Program-made: the position numbers and the translations under genes | Source of the DNA: Apteryx mantelli | Taxonomy: Eukaryota > Chordata > Aves > Apterygiformes > Apterygidae | Direction: 5' to 3' | Length of the DNA: 64,000 nucleotides | Assembly (NCBI RefSeq): GCF_036417845.1 | Contig: NC_089994.1 | Span: 10,248,001-10,312,000, forward strand | Notes under the pieces: generated by a model | The model's input: only the letters and a program-made list of their open reading frames with translations | Database searches by the model: none | What the model was told of the DNA's origin: nothing | Part shown: in pieces, positions 27,401 through 39,505 of the stretch | Layout: each line of letters begins with the position of its first letter | Position numbering within the stretch: position 1 is the stretch's first letter

Positions 27401-30400
27401 CAACATCAGTGCATAGAACTAGCTTTACTGTTTTAAGTTCTTTTCACCACAGCCAAGCGGTAAAATAAGTTCTCACTTAAAATTGAGTGTGGGTGGCATC
27501 AGCGATCTCGTGGACACAACCTGTCATGCTTTCAGAACTAGCTTTCAACCAGACAGGAAATTACTGTTGGTGAAGCTGGAGTACACTATTGCTTTTTTCA
27601 TTCTTTGTTCTGCTCGATGTCTGGATTATAAGGAAATATTTGTTGAGCTAAAGCTCTGTTAGACGTGGAAGGGATATTTCAAAGTGATTCTGTATTGACA
27701 TTGGGCACTGTGCTATATTCCAGGGTCTTAGTTATGTTTTGTTTAGAGTTACAAGCGAGGATCAAAGTGTTTTTTGTATCTGCTTCCTACAATTCTTTAT
27801 TCATTTCATCCACTCCAAATTTTTATTCTTCTCTCTTAATGCTCTGAGGTAGCCCCTAACTCTTTCAAGGACCTTTTTTCTTCCCCGCTCCTATGACAAA
27901 AACCTGTTTTCAGTCACTCAGGTCCAGCTGCTGCCATTTTTCTTACAAGCCCTTTCTTCTCTGAATCCTGGAAAAAGTTTCTAGGCTAGAGCTTCAAACA
28001 CTGACTAGGTCTGAGTTTTCTAGTGAGAATGCAACAGAGAACTACTGTCAGGTTGTGGGTTTTTGAGCTTTTTAATTTTCTTCTGTGGTGTAATTTAGTT
28101 GCAGCTTGATTATCCCCTGTATTCTCACCTCCAAGGAAACAAGATAGTCCAGACAGAGAAAGCTCTATTAGAATAAACCTCTTCTTTTGTCTCTGAACTG
28201 TTTTGTTGTACAATATTTTTCTAACTAGAAGCTATAGAAATTCAAATATACTCCTTATAATGTGTTGATTGCACCTTTTTCTCTAGTTGCTATTAAGCAA
28301 TTTGCTATACATACCTCCCTTCCCCTCCCTCCAAGCAGCACTCTATATTTAATCCACATGCCTACATCTTGTTTCTACGACTTCTGCACTGGCAGTAGCA
28401 TGCCATGTCTGAGCTGAAAAAAGAACTAAATCATTCCAAATTCATTCCTGGTGTTGCATGCTTGATTGAACACAGTGCATTTACACTGAGCGCAGATTTG
28501 GCTCATACCTGACTTTGTCAGCATGCACTGTGCTGTAACTAAGTAACAAGAACACTGTCATTAGAAGACAGATGAATAGCTTTCTTCAAGGTCATTAGAG
28601 CACTGAGCACCTTTAAGGAGTGCAGAAATCTGTGAAAGGAGGAGTTGGGGAAAAGGACACTGCTTCTTTTAGAGTCCATGTAACAGAAGTGATAAGCTAT
28701 TTCTGTGATGTGATTGAATGTGACTGAATACTGCAAGCTCTTGGACTCTTATTCTGTAAAATCCACAGCAGAGCAGCTCAGGAAAAGATCGGAGGGAACA
28801 GCTTCTGCTGTACTGAGAAAGGTACATATTTCTATTTTCCTATTTCTCGGACCTGACATGTTATGTTATCTTCAATAATGTCACTATTTTAGACAGTGCT
28901 GAATATGAAGAAGCAGTGTTTGCCACGTTTCTCACTGGCACTCATTGTCAGGAAGCCAGTCTGTGGGCAGCTACAGCTTTCACAGAGAAAGAGTAGGACA
29001 TATTTGTGTGTAATGTATTTGTATTGTATTGTAAACCTTGACAGCTGAAAAAAGCAAGATGAGATAACCCTGACTAAACTGAAAATGTAATTTATGGCTA
29101 TAAGTATGCTGGAATTTGGTACTCATTTGCGCTCAAGAAAAAGCTGAATGTAAGTTGAAGCTTCAGTTCAGTCATATTTGACTATGAATAGCTGCTTTTA
29201 TAAATGTGTTGCTGCAGCTGTATTTTATGTGTGTTTTCATTCTGACTACGAAGTTGTGCTAGAGCAAAATGTCTCTGAAGAAGTACAATAAAACCTAGTA
29301 CTTTCACTGCTAACCCTGTTGCTGCTTCCACAGTATCTTTCTGATGCCATTTATGGACATCCTTTACTTTCTGTCCTTTAAAAACAAACTCATATTTACC
29401 AGTACTATCAACTATACCTCAGACCAGTGAGCTCCATAAATCATCTTTACTTCATCTCTTCACTTAAGCTTACCTTTTTGTGCTTAGCCAGCCATGGACT
29501 CCTCTAACAAAGCCCTCAGGTTCAGAGTATCGTTCATTTACAAGATCACAATATTTAAGTGCAACAGAAAAATCACCTTTAGTTTGCATCAGAGGGAGAA
29601 GGTCTTAACCATGTTTACACTGCAAACAATTTACTTGTGTCAGTCAAGTTTAGCAGTATTTTATTCAGCAGCCCGGAGCTGGGATCAGGTTTATCTCTGC
29701 CAGTCCCATACTGTTGTCTTTCAGCATTCCTTCAGGCTCACTGAAATTAGAACTGACCAGAAATTTTCTGAAAAAATATAATTTTGGCAGCAGTCTTTGA
29801 AACCAGATATTAATGTGTGAGGCCATACCAGTTTTGATGAAACTCTGTTCAGGAGGGATTTCTCAGGAAGCAGCTTCTAGCTAAAATAAAGAGACAGCCT
29901 GTGCCTACTCCAGTCACTTTTCTGGGGAGGGTGTTCACTCAGAATTTGAGAGCAAGGTCTGAGGCCCTGCTCTGTCTCAGTCCGAATGCCTCTTTCCAGG
30001 CAAGTACTTTGTTTACCTGCTGTGCTGTAGTGGATCTCACCTTGCCTGGCCTGTTAGAGCTGTTCCTTTTCATAGAAAGAAAGCTTCATTTCAGTAGGGA
30101 TTTACTTCCTGCTCTTCCAGATCCTTCAGTGGGTGTCCTCACTACCAGTCTTCAGTCATGCAGCCTCCCTGGCCTGGAGAGCAGTTTGTGCATAGCCAAA
30201 GGCTGTTCCGGGAGAAAGACAGATTTACACTAGATTAGCTGGTAGCCTTGGCAGCGGGCAGGACAACACAGTGGGGATTTGGGACACTGAGCTTCCAATC
30301 CTTGGCCTTTGTGATATAAAGAGAAAACATGAAATAGATCTGTCACAGGTGATTACGCTGAGGACAACTAGCCATCTTGGAAGAGTTTAAGGAGATATAA

Positions 30401-32724
30401 TGCCTTTCTCTTTCAGTTTCTTCTCCTTACCTCCATTGGGGGGGAGAGAGGGGGAAGAATGATTCAAATGGAGCTTATTTCACCTCCTGGAAAGCATGAA
30501 AATCTGAACTGAGAAGATTTTTCCTGGTGTGCTGCTAGGGCAGGGCATAGCACTCAGTACATTCAGCAGTTCAGTGTCTCCCAGGTGGAATTCATACAGC
30601 TCAGCTGAGCTATGCCAACCCCAAGCTCAAAACAGTAGTACAAATAATACAAAGGCATCTAAAGTTCTGGAGTGGGAATAAGGACTATTAGAAACAAATG
30701 TTTTCTAGGGTCACCTGAACAGGTCTTATTCCTGAAAAACTTGTTGTTACTCAGGGGACAGTAAAGTGCATTTCTTATTCTTGAACAATATTTTTACACT
30801 AAAGTCTGGCTTTAATCCTGCAGCATGTTTGTTAGGCCAGTCTGGATCTGAACTCTACAGACCCTCATGGACCTTCCTGTTGGATGGAGAGGAGGCCTCT
30901 CTGAGGCCAGTTTCTTCTAAACCCTAGTCTGTTTTATGGGACACATAACCACTATATAAACTTTTTCCTTTGGGTAACAGCACTGAATGCCATTTAGACA
31001 ATAGCTGCTGCAAAGGGAGTTTTAAGTGGGTAGAATATAATTATCCTAATTGAAATCTGTCCAGGGGGAATGGAGTTAAACACCTGTATGAAGCTTAGTT
31101 GATGGGATTCCCTAGAAGATAATAGGCACTTTTCTGTTCTTTTCATTCACTAACAAGAAGCTTGTATTTGTTTCCTTTCAACCTGGAAGAGGGAAGTGAA
31201 AAGACAAAAGGACTAGGAAAAAAAAAAAAAAGAAATGAAATCATTAGAACTTTGCATTTATGGAGGTCTAAAATTTCTGTAGTCATAGTAATGAAGCTAA
31301 ATTGTAGTTCTTTGAGAAACCCTAAGAAGAGAGAAATTGAGATTTCATGCAAGAAATACTTAGTGAAAAATTATATAAAGTCTGTTCAGCTTGTTTTCAT
31401 GATGTCAGTGGAAAATTGGAATTTCAAAAACCCAGACTAAGTTTCCGTTGAAATACAAGCTATTCACATTTGGCAATATGCTGATTATTCTTCACTGTGT
31501 TGCACTCATTTGAAAATACATAAACCCTAATGAAAGAATAAAAGGTAAAAATATATTTTTTTGACCTTTAAAAGTCCTAAAATATGAAGTTGTTGAAATG
31601 TGTTGCCTAGAGCAACAGGATACAATATGTTTGGCAGAAGTCAGTCTAGACTTTCTGACCAAAATACTCTGTCTTTTTTGCTCTGGGAAAGGATCAAGAA
31701 AAGTAAAATGCCAGAAAATAGAGATTGCTTCAGTCAAGAGAACTTAGGACAAGGAGTCAGGAATTTCAGTCCCAGTCATGGCACAACACAGATCTACTCT
31801 GGCCTAGTGCAGAATAACAGACTTTTAAAAATATGTGTAGAAAAGTGCTAACTCTTCTGCATTGTTTTCGCAATGCTTCCCCAGTGTTCTTCAGGTTGTC
31901 TGACACTTAAAGGCATAATTGCAGTGTAACCGATTAAAAAGTTCAAACTTAACCTCTTCAACGTTTTTTAACACTTTCTTTTAAATTAGGAGCCATACCT
32001 ACCTCTCTTCTATGGACAAATGTTAATCTGTTAATTTGTATGGCCTTTGTAGAAAATCTCTAGAAAATTGTTTGCGTTATTACATTCTTCTCCCTGGACA
32101 CTTAGCAGTGTCTCTGTAACAAGTTCAGGCCCTGTTGTCCCCAGGCACTCTACTACAGTAGTCCATTTCTATTACCATCAATACCATTAGGCTGATAGAG
32201 AGATTCTTTTGTGAAAAAAGGTTGAATGGTATAAATTTACCAAGCACTCCCCATTCACCAGGTTATGTGAGCTAATAAAGTCTAAATTAGATTCTAAACC
32301 CTTTAGCATCAGAATGCTATAGTACTGTCTGAATGCTTGGAGACTCGTAATAAACTCTTGAACAACCAACCAGCACTTGACAGTTAGATTAAATGCATGA
32401 AAAATTATAGCAAGATCGGATGTAACATCATCTTTCCTCCGAGGCCTGATTTATCAGCAAGCAGAAATCACTTAAGGAAAGCATTTGAAGCACTGTTTGT
32501 TTCCACATTTTTCCTGTTGTTCATGAAGTCAGGAATATTTATGTTACATTGGCATTTGCTATGTTGGTATCCTAAAATGGATCTCTAGTTAATACTAATA
32601 AAATCACTTCGTCATTCCTCAGGTGTCTTCCATATACCCATACCAGGGACTTTTCCAACAAGGATTAATTTAGTTTCACAACATCTTGAAAATTACAGAA
32701 GTAGAAGTAACATAAACTTACTCT

Positions 32725-32825
32725 TGTAGCAACAGAGATGTAGGTTAGACAGCTTGCCCAAGGTCAGACTATTGCTGAAATGAGACTAAAACCTAAATCC
32801 CCTGACTCAGCATTACAAAGTTCAC
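32725..32825 (-). mobile_element. MIR-like (CORE-SINE) relic
   Basis: The stretch GACAGCTTGCCCAAGGTCAG, followed by GAGACTAAAACCTAAATCCC and CTGACTCAGCATTACAAAG, matches the reverse complement of the MIR core (ACTTGCCCAAGGTCACACAG, then a B-box region). The most convincing of the MIR-like pieces in the window; in the COMT 5' intron. Confidence 0.6.
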
Positions 32826-35800
32826 TCTCATTCTAGTCCTGATGAAGACTAGAATGAAGCTAATGAAGAATGTCTAGCATACACAGGGTCTTCGTAGAGA
32901 GATTTTTTTTCATGATTATGTCTAGGACTTCATTTTCAGTACAAAGTAAAACAGTAGCAGTTTATCCAAGCTAAAATCATAATGAGAGGCTCTGTAAGTA
33001 GGCTTATTCAGATTCTCTTTGTTTAGAAAATTTTTTTATCCGATAGTGTTCAACCTCCCAAGTACTTTAATAACTGTCAACTCTCATTTTTGTATCTGTA
33101 GGACATGAAGTCCTGTTAACTATTCATAATATAATAAATCAAGCTTCAGAATAGTTAAATAATCATATTTAATGCTTGTTTAATCCCCTAAGTACCAAAC
33201 CCACTAAGGCATATGTCCTTATTAAACATCAAAGTATTTAAACCTGTTTACTTTCAGCATCTTATTTTTCTTCTCAGAAAATACCAGTTTTTAGCAGAGA
33301 GAGGTTGTTTTGGAAGGCAATAGAGAAACAGTAGCAATCACCAGTTTAGATTAAATCCCCATACACCTTCCTCTAATACTGTTATGAAGACTTCATACAG
33401 TCTTTATGAAACAATGAAAAAAATCTCAGCTTGAATTTCATCTGGTTATTTGGAGTTACCTTAAAAACTGATATTACCAATTGGTCTACTTCCATTTTTT
33501 TTCATTTTAGGGAATTCCAAGACCAAATGTGTTTTAACAGTGCTTGGAAGAATTCACCAGAATGACTGATAAATAGCATTACTAAAAGGTCCTTACAGTA
33601 ACCTTTGGTGAAGTGGCAGGAGTCACCTTTACAAGAATAAAGAACAAGGATGTATCTTTTTTGTGATGAATCACAAGGGCATTTTTAATGTGTTTCTAGA
33701 AAAATTGTAGACCATATAACAGTTTGGGACAGGAATTCTCTAACTTTACAACTGTTGCCATAATAACAGATGCCTAAGTCTGAACCAGTCTCTTGAGGCT
33801 TCTTTTAAAGCCATTGAAATGACCTAGGTATTCTATGTTCAAGAGTAAGTGAGCTGGGGCAGCAGATTCCCACAATTTGTGTTTGCCTCTTTCTTTGAAA
33901 GTGCTTTTTTAAATCTCTGTAAACTGAAAGAGAGGTATTCCCATTTAAATGCTAATTGTTTTATTAAGATTTGCATTGGGGAAAAATGCTGAACTGCATT
34001 ATTAAGTCATGAATTGGTCTTATGAAATCTGACAAAATGAGTAAGATTAGATGCATAAGAAAATAACCCAATGCTTTAGAAAGACTTGACAGTAGTTTGA
34101 CAGGTTTGGGCATGAAATTTTAATATGTTTTCTTTTCAATTCTGTCTTCTTGAAAACAGATTTAGTGATATGTGTTATTCATCCCTTTCTATGATGTTAT
34201 CCTTCCAGTTTTCTGTTTATTCCCTTGCTCCATTTTACATTTTCCTACTGTTTTCCACTTCAAATTTTAGCTTTCAAAGAGAAGCATCACTTTATCAAGG
34301 TGTTTCTAACACATGGAAAAGGCTGCAGTGCTGACGTGTATTTGGAACCTCAAAACAAGCATTAAATAATAGGAGCGACTGCCTTGTAATAAGTGGCTAT
34401 GGGAAACTTGTCTACATGCAAGTTCAGTTTTACTGCATATTTAATGAATCTCATGAATCCACATTAAAGCTAAAATTACAGTTGCATTTTTCTAAAGCTG
34501 TCATAACATGACTGTCTCTTATGTAGTGGTAGTTTTAAATTGGTTGAATTACGCACTTAATTTTCACATCAAATATTTGCCAGCTAAGAATATGAAAACT
34601 ATTACTTATTTTGGTACAGATTTTTTCCCTCTGGGTACATGACCACTACCAATTCATCTTGCTCTTGACAAACTGTTTTTACAGTCTAGTGCTATCACTA
34701 AATTTATTTTCACATCCAAGAAGACAGAAAGTGTTTTGAGATTAAAAGAGGGACAAACTTGGAAAAAGAAACTGTGTTTAAAAAAAAAAAAAAGAGAAGA
34801 AATAAGACAAGTCTGTTTTGTTCCTTTTAAAACCTACCTTCTCTGGAAACTGTTTTTTAAGATTATTGCCTCTCAAAGGAGCACTGTTAAGAACAACCTG
34901 TATTGCGAGTTTACCAAGTTGCTGGGGTGTTGTACAGCGATAAAAACCCCAATAATTGAAACATAATCCTCAGCACAGCAAAAACAAGCAAGCTCATCTA
35001 GGAGCGGGAAAAAAGCAACATGCATGCCATAGGTTCTTGCTACCAGTGACCAAATTTTAACTCCGAGGACCTGTGGAGGCAGGTGGGCTCTGCTCTTATC
35101 TATGGTAGCAGTCAACTGTGGGATTCAGATGTGCAAGGATCTAACTGAAGCACTGTAAGAAATGGATCCTTTTAAGCACTTGATCATAGGACTGGCCAAA
35201 TTGAATTGTTTCCTTGCTTAAGGTTTAGTTCCAAGACCATCCCCAAAACATAGGCATTTCTTTTCTTCTTGACAAGTATCTGTTAGATAAAATGTTTACA
35301 CAAACCAGTGCTAACAGCCACTCCCCAGTGTAGCTCCGTTATGACAAGAAGAGGTAAGTGTTTTGCCTTCAAAGGATTCCTGGGTGCATTTGAGGCAACA
35401 AGAGCCATTACTTGTTGCATGAGATCCAGAATTTGTTTCCCAGATATCCCAACAAAGCCAGCAGTTGTTGACCTTCCAGACAAGCTGAAAGGGCTGTCTG
35501 TTTACTCGGGCTTTTGCTTAAGGGATGACTAGAAGGGATAGAAGGCTGTGGCTATCTGTGTGGCTCAGAAGCGTTTCCTAAATTATGCCTTTTTGTCAAG
35601 CTATGTATTTCTTGGCATCAGGGGATTTCATGTTGCAGTACCTGCCATGAGTGGCAGCCGTAGGCCAACAGCAGCCTGAATACAATCTGTGCCTTTGGAA
35701 AAGATAGTTCATGTGCATCTAAAACAAGGTGTTTTGCTCCACACCATGAAGTGCCCTCTTCTGTAACTACAAAATTGTCAAAGGATATTGCTGTTCAGGT

Positions 35801-37764
35801 AAGGATGAAGGTGATGTATTTCAGTTTGTTCAAATCAGCTGAAGTTACTAAAATTCAGCAGGCCTAATCTGAGTAGAGTGCTTTTCTGTTCACTGGCTAA
35901 CAGAGACATGTTAAGCAATAGCATTTCCCAGACTACAGACAATGGAGAAGCAGGCCTTCTTTAAACACACGATCTTCTGAGCATGTGATGTTTTGCAATT
36001 TTGTCGTAAAAAAAATTGTAGCAGCATCAAAAAACTACACAATGGAAAACTGTTTGCTAACATGCTTTTCTATGCTTGGAAGCAATATGAAAATGAAGGG
36101 GCAGGTTTTTGCCTCCAAACAAATCCTTTTTGTTAAGATATGAAAATAATTTTTCACAGTTTGATTCCTTTCAGAAAAAAAGTATTAGCATTTCTGCAGG
36201 ATAGAGACGTGGGCTGAGTTAATAGGGGTCAATGGAAAGCAGCTATAAAGATTAATCTACAGATGCTGTCTCTCCTTGTTTTGCAAGATCTCACCAAGCG
36301 GTCTTATAGCTATCCTGCGCAATGAAGGAGGAAAGCTGTTCCCCTAAAAATATGCAACCTAGTTCATCCTGCAGCTAAGATCCATTCTTGCTGTCTGCAG
36401 ATCTTTGAAGGACAGCCTCAAACACAGTGGCAAAATATCCTAGTGCCAAAGCAACAGTCTACGTCAGCTGCACTCAGAGGATGCCAAAATATCCATTGTA
36501 ACCAGGGAATTATGTCTGGCGATACTGCAAAATGATCTGGAACGCCAAGACAGTCTGTAGCTCTAGAAGTGCCTGAGTATGGCTGGACTGCTACCCAGCA
36601 AGTCACTGGTACGCAAGGCTCACACAGATCCCCTTGTTTAGAGTCAGGAAGGTTAGACGCCCGTTGGCACCAGTAAATGTTTTCTGGGGTCCATCCATTC
36701 ATTTGCAGTTCAGAATAATTATCGCCTCTCCACTATGTCAATAATAAGCCATGAGAGCTAAGTGACATCAACTAGAAAGATATTTTTCTGTTAAACCAAT
36801 GACATTTTCATAGTCCAAGCCAAGCCCCCAACTGACAGGTGATAACTTTATGTAGAGCAACTGAAAAGAGCAGAAACTCCATCTAGGAAGGCTCAGGATA
36901 CTTATGACTTGTCAGCAGAACCGCTAGTGCATGGAAGGGAGGAGCAAAACTGACATTCCAACCTTCACGATCTTACTGAGGCACAGAGGAAGCTTCTTAC
37001 TGCCTAGGAAACAAAATTCAGAAAACCCAAGAAGCAAGATTTTCATACGCTAATAATACCAGTGAGCCCTGAAAGGAAGTGTCTCAGGTCAGTCTCTGCG
37101 AGGAAAACATTAGAAAGGCAAGTATTAACGTTGATGACTATTTGAAAGCAGAAGAAATAGTCTTTTAAGAGCTCCAAACAAATTATACTTGCTGTGCAAC
37201 TCTGGTAAGTGGATGAGTGAACAAACATCAGCTCTACTGTAGGCTGAGCATGTCTCCATAGCAACCCAGTCATCTTCTGAACTCAAAATGTGCTCTGCAT
37301 GATGATGCAAAATTTAAAGCACTGGGATAGATTTTTCCCATGGGTAACATACATGTACCAGGTCACTCTACAGAATGGAGGTCTGACCACCCTTAACATT
37401 TAGGATTTGCCTGGGAAATTTTTGGGGAAAACAAACTAAAAAGGAAGCAAGAACAGGTCGGAAGAGATCTAGAGGGATATTTGGCTAATCATATGACCCC
37501 TTCGCTTTTGGTCTCTGGCAGTTTAGGCAAAACTTTTGAGGATCTTCTTGCAGTTCTTGTTGCAGCAATGGTTCTGCTAAACTTCAGGTAAGTGGAACAT
37601 TAACACAATCACAGTTGGAAGCTGTTCACCATTTTTAGCAAGCTGGAAGACAAAAAGACTTAACAGGAAGAACAAGAGACTGCCAAGAGTCGAGTATCAC
37701 ATTCTTTAAAAATAATAGTTTAAAAACCAATGCAACTCACCATACAGGCCCTATTCAAGGCAGT

Positions 37765-37830
37765 GTACTATGGTTAAGAAGTAGCTTCTGAATCCTTTAG
37801 ACCCGCATTCAAGTGCCAGACTAGATTTCA
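37765..37830 (+). mobile_element. Probable MIR-like 5' fragment
   Basis: GTGTACTATGGTTAAGAAGT, then GACCCGCATTCAAGTGCC, resemble the tRNA-derived A-box and B-box head of MIR (AGTGGTTAAGAGC ... GGGTTCGAATCC). Short and diverged. Confidence 0.4.
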
Positions 37831-39222
37831 AGAACAAATGAACCTTGTATTCACTCATGCTCCTGCTAACGAGAGCACGTTCCAACCTGTGCTCCCCGCC
37901 CAGCACGCAGCTGTGAGCCCCTGCCTGCGGGAGGCAGCTGGAAAGGGGAGGTGGTACAAGCTACTTCATCAGAAATGAGGTGTGTTTTGTGTTGTACGAG
38001 AGGCGCTTAGCCAGAGCCTCAAGCAAGTCACAACCCTTAGTTTTGCACTCTCTCAAAGGCTAAATCAAATCTTTAATTTTAAGAATCCTTTCTTATCAGG
38101 TCTTTTATGCTGTGACTCCTGTGCAGAAATAAGAGCACCTTCCTGTATACTGTTTTGTTTGAAATCCATCAGAGTAAATGGCTTTGACAGGATTTACTGC
38201 TTGAGCCGTACAGGGTGACATGCATCCCATCTGGTGAGCTTTATGTTCAGATGCCCTGAACTCAGAGATGGACAGATACACACACACATACAGTACCTGT
38301 GCTGCACACACACAGGAACCTGCAGCTATGACACTGAATTTCAGGGGAAAAATAGGCACAATCCCATCAGATAATTGGAGCCTGCCCATCAGAGGAAAAC
38401 AATGTGCTCTTCTCTTACATCTCTTGAAGTTCATGAGCCTGGGCACTTCTCTGATTCAGGAATTTAGCTTTGCATTTTTATAACCAGTGAGAAAACATCC
38501 CTGCTTAAAAAAAAAAAAAAATCTATATATATCTATCTTTCGTTCTCAGAAGTGTCAGACTGATGGCTCATGTCAAAGGTTTAACGAGTAGGGAAAAGGT
38601 TGCCATCTTCTGTAAGCCATGCCATCTGGGTCTCTCTGCTGCAAGCTCTAGGAGGAGGGGGGCAAGCTGAGTCCTACTAAACCATCCAGCCTGTTTCTCT
38701 GCAGAGCATGCCAGAAGGGCAAGGGCTAACAAGGAGGTCTGCATGCAAGGTAGCTCAGAATTAAAAGGTGAGGCGTTCACTATTCTCTTGCCAAGGCTAG
38801 CTCAGAAGTTTCCCAGTGCTCAAAGATTAGAGCGAGATCACATGCAGAGTCTAATTATTTAAGATTTTAAATCCTTTAAAAAATGGTTAGAACAGGTTTG
38901 ATGCTCATTAAGAGCCTTCTTGTGCAGTGGCATGTTTGGAGCCAGGACTGAGCAGCTGTGTGGGGGAAGGGATCAGAGCATTAAATAAAGCCACTTGTTG
39001 ACTGCCTGTAGAATTTGCTTCTAAAGGTAGTGCTGCAGAGCACCAGCCGTCACCGAGTGACAGAGAACCATTTTCAGCTATTCTGTACGGTGTTGTAATT
39101 AAACTCGGTGTGTTCCTCTTCAGGATGGTTCGTTGTGGGTTGTTCAGCTTAATATTTACACAAAAAATAGCTTTCTCCTGTGCCACCTTAACCCTGGGCT
39201 GTTTTTTTCTCTTTCGTTCCAG

Positions 39223-39505
39223 ATGCTGGAGAGCTCTTCAGTCCTTTTGTTCATTGTATTCGTCCTGCTCTTCCTTCTGCTGCTCTTTGTGGTACTCGTC
39301 AGGAAAAACGGCACTGCTGCCCTTATCTGGAATGAAATCATCCGGGAGAAAATAACCAATTTCATCATGAATCAGAGCAAAGAACAGAGGATTTTAAATT
39401 TTGTGCTGCAGAATGCAGTCCGAGGGGACCCCTGTAGTGTCATGGACACTATAGATAAGTACTGCTCCCAGAAAGAGTGGGCCATGAACGTGGGCTGTGA
39501 AAAAG
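39223..39505 (+). CDS. COMT: COMT coding exon 1 (membrane anchor, both starts)
   Basis: 283 nt. The acceptor, a long pyrimidine tract ending TTCCAG|, abuts the ATG directly. Encodes [20 protein letters not shown] onward, one membrane segment followed by Arg-Lys, then residues up to CEK and the first base of Gly95. The reading frame is open upstream into the intron, but the splice acceptor argues against an earlier start. Met49 (codon at 39367) aligns with the soluble-form start of mammals ([10 protein letters not shown] versus human MGDTKEQRIL). Donor AAAAAG|GTAATT. Confidence 0.96.

Larger units (their letters stand above)
21473..39222 (+). other. COMT: COMT 5' intron region, no coding exon recognised
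   Basis: About 17.7 kb between the CpG island and the first COMT coding exon. Open frames are short, lack splice context and resemble nothing recognised. MIR-like relics are seen near 31.8, 32.75 and 37.8 kb. Non-coding COMT exons, as in mammals, could lie here but cannot be identified by eye. A mildly GC-richer patch is at about 37.86-37.96 kb. Confidence 0.6.

Noticed and set aside
39133-39222. Start of COMT upstream of 39223
   Set aside because: The frame is open, but the first possible codon is TTG and a strong pyrimidine tract with CAG lies directly before the ATG at 39223, so the upstream part is intron.
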